Assembly: GCA_945901825.1 (NCBI GenBank) | Contig: CAMDMC010000001.1 | Span: forward strand, 1 to 64,000 | Direction of reading: 5' to 3' | DNA length: 64,000 nucleotides | Origin: Bordetella parapertussis | Lineage (GTDB): Bacteria; Pseudomonadota; Gammaproteobacteria; Burkholderiales; Burkholderiaceae_A | Part shown: one piece after another, positions 26,891 to 36,511 of the stretch | Numbering within the stretch: the stretch's first letter is position 1 | Layout: the number at the start of each line of letters is the position of its first letter | Translations under genes and position numbers: made by a program | Notes under the pieces: generated by a model | Seen by the model: only the letters and a program-made list of their open reading frames with translations | The model's database searches: none | What the model was told of the DNA's origin: nothing

Positions 26891-28357
26891 ATGAAACGAG
26901 ACGTGATTAATTTATATGATCGCTACGGGGTCTACATCGATCGTACTTGGAAGCCAGCAGCTTCTGGAAAAACGAAAGAGATTCTGAATCCTGCTAATGG
27001 TGAGCCAATTGGGTTTATTCCCGTTGTTGGGCCGGACGATATTTCACAAGCAATTCATTCCGCAAAGACGGGTTTTGCAACGTGGCGACAAGTGGCACCA
27101 TGGAAACGTGCAGAGATTCTGCGAGATGCAGCCCGTTTAATCCGTGAAAGAAGCCCAGAGATTGCGGCAATGATGTCAACGGAGACAGGAAAACCACTCG
27201 CCCAGGCGGCGGGTGAGATCTCAGATGCTGCGGATCAGTTCGACTGGTATGCCGGTGAAACTCAGCGAATCTATGGCCAGACAATTGAGGCCCGCCTGCC
27301 AGATGTTCGAAGCTACGTTAGGTATGACCCTGTGGGCGTGGTTGCTGCCTTTTCAGCCTGGAATTTTCCAGCCCTGTTGCCTTCAAGAAAAATTGCAGCA
27401 GCGCTTGGGGCTGGTTGCGCGGTAATTGTGAAGCCCGCCGGCGAAGCGGCTGGCAGCGCCATGGCCATTGTGCAAGCCTTGCACGATGCTAACTTACCGG
27501 CTGGAGTTGTTTCTCTTTTGACTGGCGAGTCATCGACAATTTCTGAGGCCTTGTTGAAATCCTCGGTTGTTACAAAAATTTCGTTTACTGGGTCAACTGA
27601 TGTTGGCAAAAAACTTCTAAGGCTCGCGGCAGATGGGGTGAAGCGAATTTCAATGGAACTCGGAGGCCACGCACCTGTCCTAGTTTTTGAAGATGCTGAT
27701 CCAGAATATGCCGGTGAGATGTGTGCCCGATTTAAATTTAGAAACTGCGGACAAGTCTGTGCGTCACCTTCTCGATTTTATGTCCACGAGTCGATCTATG
27801 AGGCATTTTGTCACCAGTTCACAAAGACCGCGTCTAGCCTCAAGGTGGGGCCAGGCCTTGATCCAGATACGCAAGTCGGGCCGATGGCCAATGCCCGAGG
27901 GCTTGCTCATGCCCACCGCCTGATTGCAGACGCGGTTGATCATGGAGCGACCCTTTTATGCGGCGGTAAGCGACCAGACTACATTGCAGGTGATAAAGGT
28001 TTTTATATTGAGCCTACAGTGTTATCGAACGTACCGGACGCAGCTGCCATTACTCAGCTAGAACCCTTTGCACCGGTAGCCCCAATCACGCCATTTAAGA
28101 CCTTTGATGAGGCTATTGAAAAAGCTAACAGCACACCTTATGGCCTTGCCTCTTACCTATTTACACGTTCACTGAAGACTGCAACTCTGGCCAGTGAGCA
28201 GATCGAGGCTGGGATGGTTGGAGTTAACGATATGGCCATCGCGGCAGCAGAGATGCCATTCGGCGGTGTAAAAGAGAGCGGGATGGGGCGCGAGGGGGGA
28301 GCCTTCGGAATCTATGAGTATCTTGAACCTAAGTACGTCCGGCTTAAGTTGATGTGA
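26891..28357 (+). CDS. NAD(P)-dependent aldehyde dehydrogenase
   Basis: 488-aa enzyme of the ALDH superfamily, oxidising an aldehyde to its acid. Glu256 in MELGGHAPV is the general base and Cys290 in GQVCAS the nucleophile; SAWNFPALLPSRK near 154 and FTGSTDVGKKLL near 233 bind the cofactor. The closest general types are succinate semialdehyde, 2-oxoglutarate semialdehyde and glycolaldehyde/lactaldehyde dehydrogenases; substrate is unknown. It sits between the ThDP enzyme and the dehydratase and overlaps the latter's upstream region, so the three are probably co-transcribed. Confidence 0.92.
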   Translation: MKRDVINLYDRYGVYIDRTWKPAASGKTKEILNPANGEPIGFIPVVGPDDISQAIHSAKTGFATWRQVAPWKRAEILRDAARLIRERSPEIAAMMSTETGKPLAQAAGEISDAADQFDWYAGETQRIYGQTIEARLPDVRSYVRYDPVGVVAAFSAWNFPALLPSRKIAAALGAGCAVIVKPAGEAAGSAMAIVQALHDANLPAGVVSLLTGESSTISEALLKSSVVTKISFTGSTDVGKKLLRLAADGVKRISMELGGHAPVLVFEDADPEYAGEMCARFKFRNCGQVCASPSRFYVHESIYEAFCHQFTKTASSLKVGPGLDPDTQVGPMANARGLAHAHRLIADAVDHGATLLCGGKRPDYIAGDKGFYIEPTVLSNVPDAAAITQLEPFAPVAPITPFKTFDEAIEKANSTPYGLASYLFTRSLKTATLASEQIEAGMVGVNDMAIAAAEMPFGGVKESGMGREGGAFGIYEYLEPKYVRLKLM

Positions 28358-28383
28358 TTAATTTACCAGCACGAGAGACTCTT

Positions 28384-30102
28384 ATGGCACAGGCCCAAGG
28401 AATTACCCGCGGACTCACTAATTACGGTGATCAAGGCTTTGCAGCCTATTTGCGGCGTTCGTTTATTAAATCAATGGGCTACACAGATGACAGTCTTGCT
28501 AAGCCCATTGTGGGCATTGCTTCTACCGCCTCTGGCTTTAACAACTGCCATCGATCGATGCCAGAGCTTGTGGATGCTGTGAAGCGGGGTGTTTTAGCCG
28601 CTGGTGGATTGCCTGTTGAGTTTCCGAGTATGTCTCTCGGAGAAGTCTTTTTATCGCCCACGAGTCTGATGTTCAGAAACCTTATGAGCATGGTTACCGA
28701 GGAGATGATTCGAGCGCAGCCCATGGATTCAGTCGTACTGATCGGTGGGTGCGACAAGACTGTGCCTGCCCAGTTAATGGGTGCCGTATCGGCGAATTTG
28801 CCGGCGGTTCAGCTAGTAACTGGGCCGATGATGACTGGGCGCTATCAGGGAGAGCGCTTAGGTGCCTGCACAGACTGCCGAAGATTCTGGGCGCAATATC
28901 GCGCGGGTGGGGTCTCAGATCAGCAGATTAGAGAAATTGAAGGAGCACTTGCTACGACGGCGGGCACATGTGCGGTTATGGGTACTGCAAGCACGATGGC
29001 TTGTATTGCGGAGACCCTTGGAATGATGTTGCCAGGCACGGCTGCGATACCAGCAGTCCATGCCGATCGTTTGCGCGCGGCCGAGCGGTCGGGCACCCTG
29101 GCCGTCGCGCTGATCCACAAGCCAATAACGCCGCAACAAGTAATTACCGACAAGTCTGTTGAAAATGCTATGAGGGTTCTACTGGCGCTCGGTGGATCAA
29201 CGAATGCAATTATTCACCTCACCGCAATCGCAGGTCGAGCTGGCCATCGTATCTCGCTGAATCGCCTCAACGAACTCAGTGACACCACGCCTGTGTTAGT
29301 CGATTTGAAACCTACAGGCAGTCACTATATGGAAGACTTTTTCGCTGCAGGCGGAATGACAGGTGTTCTGCGTGAGCTTAAACCCCTCTTGCACCTTGAC
29401 TGTATAACTGTGACCGGCGAGACACTGGGTCAGCGAATTGAGGCCGAGAAGGCGTGTTGGGTCGATTCATCGGTCATTCGTCCGTTTACCAACCCAATTG
29501 ATCAAATGGGAGGGCTGGTGGCGTTGTTTGGGTCTTTAGCACCAAACGGGGCAATCATGAAACGCTCGGCAGCAGACAAAACGCTTTTTGAGTCTGAGGG
29601 TCGCGCCGTGGTTTTTGAGTCACTCGAGGATCTTTCTAAGCGCGTGGATGATCCAGATCTCGATATCAAGGCAGACGACTTTATGGTTTTGAAGAACGCA
29701 GGTCCAGTTAGTGGTACTGGAATGCCGGAGGCGGGCTATCTTCCCATACCAAAGAAGCTGGCCGCTGCCGGTGTCAAGGACCTAGTGCGTATCTCGGACG
29801 CGCGGATGAGTGGGACTGCCTATGGAACGATTGTTCTGCACGTATCACCCGAGGCGGCAGCAGGTGGGCCTTTGAGTTTGGTTAAAAATGGCGATCGAAT
29901 CAAAATTAGCATCGCCCAGAAACAAATTGACTTATTGGTATCACCCGAAGAACTTGCGTCGCGACAGGCAGAGTTTTTAGAGAAATCGAAGAATCGTAAG
30001 CGGCCTACCCGCGGTTATCAGGCGTTGTATGCGAATCATGTTCAGCAGGCTGAGTTTGGTTGCGATTTCGATTTTCTGGTGTCTGATAAGCGAACAGGCT
30101 GA
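28384..30102 (+). CDS. IlvD/Edd-family dehydratase (sugar-acid type)
   Basis: Fe-S dehydratase of the family that includes dihydroxy-acid, 6-phosphogluconate and L-arabinonate/D-xylonate dehydratases; these convert a 2,3-dihydroxy acid into a 2-keto-3-deoxy acid. From ATG 28384 it has 572 aa; a GTG at 28354 overlapping the ALDH stop is also in frame. Cluster cysteines are visible in LIGGCDKTVPA, GACTDCRRFW and AGTCAVMGTASTMAC. A second IlvD paralogue, the likely biosynthetic one, is at the right end of the window, which argues that this copy is catabolic. The likely substrate is an aldonic or similar hydroxy acid made by the upstream oxidising enzymes. Confidence 0.88.
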   Translation: MAQAQGITRGLTNYGDQGFAAYLRRSFIKSMGYTDDSLAKPIVGIASTASGFNNCHRSMPELVDAVKRGVLAAGGLPVEFPSMSLGEVFLSPTSLMFRNLMSMVTEEMIRAQPMDSVVLIGGCDKTVPAQLMGAVSANLPAVQLVTGPMMTGRYQGERLGACTDCRRFWAQYRAGGVSDQQIREIEGALATTAGTCAVMGTASTMACIAETLGMMLPGTAAIPAVHADRLRAAERSGTLAVALIHKPITPQQVITDKSVENAMRVLLALGGSTNAIIHLTAIAGRAGHRISLNRLNELSDTTPVLVDLKPTGSHYMEDFFAAGGMTGVLRELKPLLHLDCITVTGETLGQRIEAEKACWVDSSVIRPFTNPIDQMGGLVALFGSLAPNGAIMKRSAADKTLFESEGRAVVFESLEDLSKRVDDPDLDIKADDFMVLKNAGPVSGTGMPEAGYLPIPKKLAAAGVKDLVRISDARMSGTAYGTIVLHVSPEAAAGGPLSLVKNGDRIKISIAQKQIDLLVSPEELASRQAEFLEKSKNRKRPTRGYQALYANHVQQAEFGCDFDFLVSDKRTG

Positions 30103-30117
30103 AGCGCCTGTTTCTTA
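30093..30117 (+). terminator. Terminator-like hairpin at the dehydratase stop
   Basis: AACAGGC (30093-30099) and GCCTGTT (30106-30112) form a 7-bp stem with a six-base loop that contains the stop codon, followed by TCTTAA. The T tract is short, so it is a modest terminator. It lies between the convergent dehydratase and AraC-type genes. Confidence 0.45.
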
Positions 30118-30122
30118 ACCGC

Positions 30123-31076
30123 CTATTGGTTTAGGCTACTTTTCATAATCTTGCGATATTTTAACGGCGACACCGATACTCGCTCCGTGAAACGTCGACT
30201 AAAGTAGGCATGATCATCAAACCCGACCCGGCTGGCAATTTCAAATACCTTTAGTGTTGTATGGGCTAGTAGTTCTTGAGCACGCTCAATACGTCGGGCA
30301 GTGAGCCACTCGACAAACGCCATTCCTGTTTGTTTTTTGAGTAGTTGCGACAGGTAATTCGGTGATATGAAAGCTTCGTCTGCGACTTGTTTGAGTGTAA
30401 TTTCCCTGTGGAGCTCTTTGTCGATGAATTTGACTGCTCGCGACAGAGCCTCGGTGCGTGTTTCGAGAAAAATCTGACGATTTGAGAGACTTTGAAATGC
30501 CTCCTGGTGCAGTTCGATGGTAAATCCAATCAGATCTAAAATTGTTCCTCGAATCCGCTCAATGGTGCCGAGCCTGCGATTCTCGTGAAGAGACTGCAAG
30601 CGACTGAGAATATCCCGAATGTAGGAAAACTGCTCGCATGAAAACTGGAAGTTCACATAGCCTTGAAACATAAATGGGGCAAGCTCTGGAAAATCTTTGA
30701 TTGGAACTTCTTCCATTTCGAGTGGCGACATATAAAGTTCTTGACGAAGAAATCCTGCAGCGAAGTTAATCACAAAATATTCTGTTGGCGTTGGAAGCGG
30801 CGTGTAGTGGATTCGGTAGGGCAGAATAAAAACCAATGAATTCTTTGTGAACGGTTGTATTGTGCCGCCTATAACATGATTACCATCGCCTCGGATATTG
30901 GCGTGAATCTGGAAAAACTCATGGCGATGAGGCTTGGTAATAGCTTCTTTGGCATGCTGGTCTCGAATTTCAAAGTCAAAACTCTTGGAGACTTCTGACA
31001 TTCGATACGTGTGAACGCCTTGGCTCTCGTAAAGCTCCTCAGGTTCATTGCTCTCTGATTGGTCAGTTTTTCGCAT
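30123..31076 (-). CDS. AraC-family transcriptional regulator
   Basis: 317-aa DNA-binding regulator with an N-terminal cupin-like sensing domain (HRHEFFQIHANIRGDG near 51-66) and the C-terminal double helix-turn-helix typical of AraC/XylS proteins. ITLKQVADEAFISPNYLSQL near 228-247 is the first HTH; RVGFDDHAYFSRRFTERVSVSP near 283-304 is the second, matching the family signature. It is convergent to the catabolic genes and is the only regulator in the locus. By position it probably responds to the pathway substrate and controls the 19.9-30.1 kb genes and perhaps the transporter. Confidence 0.93.
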   Translation of the reverse strand: MRKTDQSESNEPEELYESQGVHTYRMSEVSKSFDFEIRDQHAKEAITKPHRHEFFQIHANIRGDGNHVIGGTIQPFTKNSLVFILPYRIHYTPLPTPTEYFVINFAAGFLRQELYMSPLEMEEVPIKDFPELAPFMFQGYVNFQFSCEQFSYIRDILSRLQSLHENRRLGTIERIRGTILDLIGFTIELHQEAFQSLSNRQIFLETRTEALSRAVKFIDKELHREITLKQVADEAFISPNYLSQLLKKQTGMAFVEWLTARRIERAQELLAHTTLKVFEIASRVGFDDHAYFSRRFTERVSVSPLKYRKIMKSSLNQ

Positions 31077-31223
31077 GGTTTAAAAAGCTATCTTCTCTTG
31101 GGTGAGCACTTAAGAATTATCGGCGAGTCTTTTCTTGGCTCTTGTGGTTGCCTAAATAAGGTCTCTTCCTTTTCATCATTACTTAAATGCTTGAGGCCAC
31201 GACTCTCCATCACTGTGCCCTTT

Positions 31224-31637
31224 TTACAACTTCCCGCAGTAGAACCCAGGCTCCGAGGAGGTACCTGTCAGGCTTGCGTTCTCTGCTGTGAAAAGCCCAT
31301 TGGTCATAGAGAAACTTGTCGAGGCGACAAGCTTGCCCGACTTACGGGATGACTTCTGCCCGCAGGCCCAGCTGACTTCTGAATTCACAGAACAATCCAA
31401 AAGAATTTGATTCGTCCCGGGCTGCGCATTCTCAAAAACCGTAAGGGCAACCATTTGGCGACCAACATCAACCTCAAAGCCAAACCGAAGCGCTGGTAGC
31501 CCCCGGCAAGTCTGGCATTTATAGGCCTCGTAGCTTGAACCACATTTAAACGCTCGGTACTTCGACCAGAAGGCCTCTGCAGGGAATGGGGTGAGTACGC
31601 CAAGCGCCATGAGTAAGAATGTAATGGTTTTCGACAT
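31224..31637 (-). CDS. Small secreted cysteine-containing protein of unknown function
   Basis: From ATG 31637 the product has 137 aa and begins with a clear signal peptide (MSKTITFLLMALGVLTPFPAEA) followed by the mature start FWSKYRAFKC. Six cysteines lie in the mature part (in KCGSS, KCQTC, LDCSV, WACGQ and FYCGK), enough for three disulfides. A longer frame from 31763 would add 42 residues without signal-peptide character and overlap the next gene. I do not recognise the family. The gene follows a strong hairpin whose T run abuts the start codon, so expression may depend on read-through or a local promoter. Confidence 0.6.
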   Translation of the reverse strand: MSKTITFLLMALGVLTPFPAEAFWSKYRAFKCGSSYEAYKCQTCRGLPALRFGFEVDVGRQMVALTVFENAQPGTNQILLDCSVNSEVSWACGQKSSRKSGKLVASTSFSMTNGLFTAENASLTGTSSEPGFYCGKL

Positions 31638-31676
31638 AAAAAATGGCCTTGGCCTGGCGAGAACTGCTCGCAGGCC
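31638..31676 (-). terminator. Strong hairpin with T run between the GlcG-like gene and the secreted protein
   Basis: On the minus strand GGCCTGCGAG (from 31676) pairs with CTCGCCAGGCC (to 31651) with one bulged base, giving ten base pairs; a T6 run at 31643-31638 follows after a short gap. It may end transcription of the GlcG-like gene or act as an attenuator for the gene that starts immediately after. Confidence 0.5.
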
Positions 31677-31713
31677 TTCGTAAAACGAAAAGACAGGGGC
31701 TACCCCTTCCAAG

Positions 31714-32121
31714 CTAGACCTTAAGTGCAGCAATACCTGCACGCCCAATCTGCGAGTCTTCAAAGGACTTCACTCCTGAAACACCGATTGCACCGATGCA
31801 ATGGCCGTCAACCAGAATGGGGAGCCCTCCTTCAAGCATACCCTTGAGCTCAGGAGCCGATAAAAACGAGGTTCGCCCCTCATTAATGACATCTTCGTAG
31901 ACTTTGCTTTCCCGCTTTCCCATGGCCGCTGTGCGCGCTTTTTGTGGGGCAATATACGAGGATATGGGTGCCGCACCCTCGAGACGGCGCAGCCAAATTA
32001 GGTGACCACCTTCGTCGCAAATGGCAATAGCCACCTTCCAGTCATGAGCGAGCGCCTCTGCGGTTGCCGCGGCCCCCATTGAATCGACATCGTCCATGGT
32101 TAGTGCAGGTTTTGTAATCAC
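31714..32121 (-). CDS. GlcG/HbpS-family protein (DUF336)
   Basis: 135-aa cytosolic protein of the GlcG/HbpS/PduO-C family. Family features are AIAICDEGGHLIWLRRLEGA near 31-50, SYIAPQKARTAAMGKRES near 55-72 and GGLPILVDGHCIGAIGVSG near 98-116, ending with DSQIGRAGIAAL. Members have been linked to haem or corrinoid-related ligand binding and to glycolate and diol utilisation loci, but the general biochemical role is unclear. It stands alone between a secreted protein and an ABC-2 permease; no haem or cobalamin genes are near. Confidence 0.88.
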   Translation of the reverse strand: MITKPALTMDDVDSMGAAATAEALAHDWKVAIAICDEGGHLIWLRRLEGAAPISSYIAPQKARTAAMGKRESKVYEDVINEGRTSFLSAPELKGMLEGGLPILVDGHCIGAIGVSGVKSFEDSQIGRAGIAALKV

Positions 32122-32221
32122 AGCTGACTCCTTCCCGGGTTAAAAATTAATTGAATTTGACGGGTCAAAAGCTTAACAAGCCTCGGGGCTCACTGGCGTC
32201 TTGCCATGGTCTACGCCACAT

Positions 32222-33049
32222 CTACTGCCGAATACGCCAGCCGATAGCAATAAGCCGGTGTGTCAGTAAAAGAACGAGGGCTGTGGCAGCCAGGCTAAAA
32301 AGAAGGCTTGCAAGCGGAGGAACATCGCTGACGCCAAACGCGCCGTAGCGAAAGCCGTCGATTAAATAGAAAAAAGGATTGAAATGGGTAAGCGTCTGCC
32401 AGACAGGCGGCAGCAGGTGTGTGGAGTAGAAAACGCCAGCCAGAAAGGTAAGTGGATTGATCAAAAAATTCTGGAAGGCCGCCACATGGTCCCATTTCTC
32501 GGCATAAAGGGCTGCGATGATGCCAAGACTTCCCATAAATAGACAAGCGACCACCGCAAAACCAAGAAGCCAGAAAGGATAGGCAATGGGCACATGAATG
32601 AAGGGTAGGCTGCCGAGCCAGACGCTTAGGCCGCATAACAGCCCGCGCACTACCGCGCCGCCAAGGTAGCCTGCCAGCCATTCCCAAGGGCGCATAGGCG
32701 AGAGCATTAAGAAAACAAGTGTCCCAGTAATTTTGCTTTGGGTGAGGCTTGAGCTTGTGTTGGCGAAAGCGTTTTGTTGCAGCGTCATCATGACCAGCCC
32801 CGGCACGAGAAACGCCGTATAGCTAACGCCTGGAAGCGGTTCGAGGCGGCCTTCAAGTAACAGGGCAAAGATAACGAGGAATAAAAGGGAGGAGACCATG
32901 GGGGCAAGCACGGTCTGTATGAAGACTTTGGTGAATCGGCGAATCTCCTTCTTAAGTAGCGCTAGGACACCCAGACCGGTGGTAACCGAAATTTCAGGAA
33001 GGCTGGCAGGTTCGCCTAACGAGGAGCGCAGGTCTGCACTTGAACTCAT
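32222..33049 (-). CDS. ABC-2 type transporter permease
   Basis: 275-aa integral membrane protein of the ABC-2 (YadH/DrrB-like) family with about six transmembrane segments. Typical signs are ALLKKEIRRFTKVFIQTVLAP near 30-50, FLVPGLVMMTLQQNAFANTSS near 80-100, and the C-terminal FLAGVFYSTHLLPPVWQ and NPFFYLIDGFRYG. Exporters of this type need an ATPase, normally encoded beside the permease, yet none is present here: the upstream neighbour is pyrF, overlapped by four bases as ATGA. The ATPase must be encoded elsewhere. Substrate unknown. Confidence 0.88.
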   Translation of the reverse strand: MSSSADLRSSLGEPASLPEISVTTGLGVLALLKKEIRRFTKVFIQTVLAPMVSSLLFLVIFALLLEGRLEPLPGVSYTAFLVPGLVMMTLQQNAFANTSSSLTQSKITGTLVFLMLSPMRPWEWLAGYLGGAVVRGLLCGLSVWLGSLPFIHVPIAYPFWLLGFAVVACLFMGSLGIIAALYAEKWDHVAAFQNFLINPLTFLAGVFYSTHLLPPVWQTLTHFNPFFYLIDGFRYGAFGVSDVPPLASLLFSLAATALVLLLTHRLIAIGWRIRQ

Positions 33050-33870
33050 TGGGCCCGTGCCTCTTCGATAGCCGTCTGCAGTGTCTGTGCCTCGTGCGCG
33101 GCGGCTTGCTGCCAGTCAGACTTCGCGCTTGCATAAAGAATAGAGCGCGAGGCGTTAATAAGGAAATTGGTCTGCGCAGCCTTGACGGTGGCAAGCAGAT
33201 CGCCGCCTTGGGCGCCGATGCCGGGAATAAGTAAGGGTAGGCTCGGTGCCAGCCTACGGATACTTGCAATTTCGCCTGGATAGGTGGCACCGGCCACCAG
33301 CCCAATTTGTTCTGTGCTGTTCCACTGCTGCTCGGCTGTTAAAGCCACGTGCTCAAAGAGCCGAAGCCCGTTATTAAGCATTTGCATTTGAAGGTCGTCC
33401 CCCCCCTTATTGGATGTTCGACACAGCAGAAAGACCCCCTTGCCTTCGCGGTTCAGAAAGGGCGTGAGGCTATCGAGACCCATGTAAGGGCTCAGTGTCA
33501 CGGCATCGGCCCGGTAGCGGTCGAAGGCTTCTGTCGCATACTGTTCGGCGGTTGCGCCAATGTCGCCTCGTTTGGCATCAAGCAGCCAAAGATGATTGGG
33601 GTAATGCTTCTTAACCCAGTGGCCAAGGTCCTCAAGCACGGGCTCAGCAGCGAGGCAGGCAAAGTAGGCAATTTGTGGCTTGAAGGCGCATGCGTAGGAC
33701 GCTGTAGCTTCAATAATGCCCTTGCAAAACTGCTCAACACAGGCAAGCGCGTTATTGTGCTTTAGTGGTTCGGGAAGTCGGGCCAGATCGGGGTCCAGGC
33801 CAACACACAGGCCTGATTGGTTTTGAAGCTGAAGGTTAAGGCAGTACTGGTTAAAGTTCATACCCTTCAT
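33046..33870 (-). CDS. pyrF: Orotidine 5'-phosphate decarboxylase (type 2)
   Basis: Final step of UMP synthesis. From ATG 33870 the protein has 274 aa, usual for the longer type-2 family. The catalytic motif LLDAKRGDIGATAEQYA is at 96-112 with Asp98, Lys100 and Asp103; GLDPDLARLP near 24 and VAGATYPGEIASIR in the C-terminal half fit. ATG 33861 is an alternative start. An in-frame extension to 34080 is spurious: its Trp- and Ala-rich N-terminus is read antisense to the Gly-Met tail of groEL. The gene follows the groEL terminator by 15 bases. Confidence 0.93.
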   Translation of the reverse strand: MKGMNFNQYCLNLQLQNQSGLCVGLDPDLARLPEPLKHNNALACVEQFCKGIIEATASYACAFKPQIAYFACLAAEPVLEDLGHWVKKHYPNHLWLLDAKRGDIGATAEQYATEAFDRYRADAVTLSPYMGLDSLTPFLNREGKGVFLLCRTSNKGGDDLQMQMLNNGLRLFEHVALTAEQQWNSTEQIGLVAGATYPGEIASIRRLAPSLPLLIPGIGAQGGDLLATVKAAQTNFLINASRSILYASAKSDWQQAAAHEAQTLQTAIEEARAQ

Positions 33871-33885
33871 TGTGTCACGGGTAGA

Positions 33886-33916
33886 AAAAAGGCCAGGCAA
33901 TAATCCTGGCCTTTTT
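33886..33916 (-). terminator. Rho-independent terminator downstream of groEL
   Basis: A 12-bp perfect stem pairs AAAAAGGCCAGG (33886-33897) with CCTGGCCTTTTT (33905-33916) around a seven-base loop. In the minus direction it lies about 65 bases after the groEL stop and ends in a T run, so it terminates the groESL transcript. It sits just before pyrF. Confidence 0.92.
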
Positions 33917-33982
33917 AGAGCTGCGGGAGACCCAAAGACCTTGTAAATCGTTTGGTCTTTGAGTCTGCAGGCATACCGGCAC

Positions 33983-35641
<1,659 letters not shown>

Positions 35642-35694
35642 TTACTCCTAGGAATTAGTCAAAAGTTGAGGGAATGCGATGACCGTTCGGGTCA

Positions 35695-35985
35695 TTAGCC
35701 TTCGATCACTGCCATGACGTCGTCTTCGCGAAGAACAAGCAGCTCGTCGCCATCGACCTTGACGGTCTGGCCGGAGTACTTGCCAAAAAGAATCTTGTCG
35801 CCGACTTTGATGTCAAGCGCTCTCTGCTTACCGTCGTCTTGAATTTTTCCTTTGCCCACAGCCATCACTTCACCCTGATCTGGCTTTTCGGCAGCATTTT
35901 CAGGAATAACGATTCCGGAGGCGGTTTTACGCTCATTGTCCAGGCGCTTGACCACAAGCCGGTCATGTAAGGGACGCAGTTTCAT
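35695..35985 (-). CDS. groES: Co-chaperonin GroES (Hsp10)
   Basis: 96-aa lid of the GroEL chamber. [15 protein letters not shown] at the start, the mobile-loop region with [20 protein letters not shown] at 22-41, and [19 protein letters not shown] near 61-79 are standard. First gene of the operon, 56 bases upstream of groEL, with the promoter and CIRCE element about 80-130 bases before its start. Confidence 0.98.
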   Translation of the reverse strand: MKLRPLHDRLVVKRLDNERKTASGIVIPENAAEKPDQGEVMAVGKGKIQDDGKQRALDIKVGDKILFGKYSGQTVKVDGDELLVLREDDVMAVIEG

Positions 35986-36065
35986 TCAGTTCACTCCATT
36001 TAGAAGGTTAAGGTTGAGAAAAGAGCTTTCGCTGACCGGGACTCAATATGTCACGGAGCGATTTG

Positions 36066-36092
36066 TTAGCACTCAGTGCTTACGAGTGCTAA
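36066..36092. promoter_or_regulatory. CIRCE operator (HrcA binding site)
   Basis: TTAGCACTC (36066-36074), nine bases, then GAGTGCTAA (36084-36092): an exact match to the CIRCE consensus. HrcA repressor binds it and is released on heat shock. It directly follows the -10 of the groESL promoter on the minus strand, so repression would block transcription start. hrcA itself is not in the window. Confidence 0.97.
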
Positions 36093-36120
36093 TAATAGGT
36101 GCAATTCTTCCATTTTTCAA
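36092..36120 (-). promoter_or_regulatory. Sigma-70 promoter of groESL
   Basis: On the minus strand TTGAAA (36120-36115), 17 bases, then TATTAT (36097-36092). Five of six bases of the -10 and four of six of the -35 match consensus, with ideal spacing. The -10 abuts the CIRCE operator, the usual arrangement for HrcA-repressed chaperonin operons. Confidence 0.85.
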
Positions 36121-36171
36121 GGTGGACCCAAAAAATTGAGGGATTACCCTAAATCGAACCGCGCCGGCCGA

Positions 36172-36432
36172 TTACTGGGCGAAAAACCGGTTCTGCTTCT
36201 CCAGGATGGTCTGGCAGTCGATGCATCGGATTTTCCCGAGCTTGAGTCGCGCCGCCACAATGGATTCTCCGCAGTCGATGCAATGTATGCCGTCGAAGTC
36301 GGGGCTTGTCTCGGGAGCTGTCTTTCGCCGGGCCTGTTCAAGCGCATCTTCGTTGAACTGCGTCTCAATGGCTGATGCCCGATCGTTCTCGTCGGTAAGT
36401 TCGAAATAGTTTTCATTTTTTTCAAGCGTCAT
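36172..36432 (-). CDS. TraR/DksA-family C4 zinc-finger protein
   Basis: 86-aa protein with the C-terminal zinc finger of the DksA/TraR family: Cys51 and Cys54 in CIDCGE, Cys70 and Cys73 in CIDCQ, with AARLKLGKIR between. The N-terminal part is a short charged helix (DALEQARRK) lacking the long coiled coil and DxxDxA tip of full DksA, so it is the size of TraR-like proteins. Such proteins bind the RNA polymerase secondary channel and modulate promoters, but function here is inferred. It is upstream of groESL on the same strand and divergent from the transglycosylase gene. Confidence 0.85.
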   Translation of the reverse strand: MTLEKNENYFELTDENDRASAIETQFNEDALEQARRKTAPETSPDFDGIHCIDCGESIVAARLKLGKIRCIDCQTILEKQNRFFAQ

Positions 36433-36511
36433 ACAACTCTCCTAGACCAAAAAGGCGATAGCAGGGCGGCACCTTACCACTAAAGAGGTTTAAAACGCTA
36501 CCCTTCAGTCT

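Noticed and set aside
31059..31352. 97-aa plus-strand frame
   Set aside because: It overlaps the AraC start region and runs antisense to the secreted protein; no motif or ribosome-binding site supports it.
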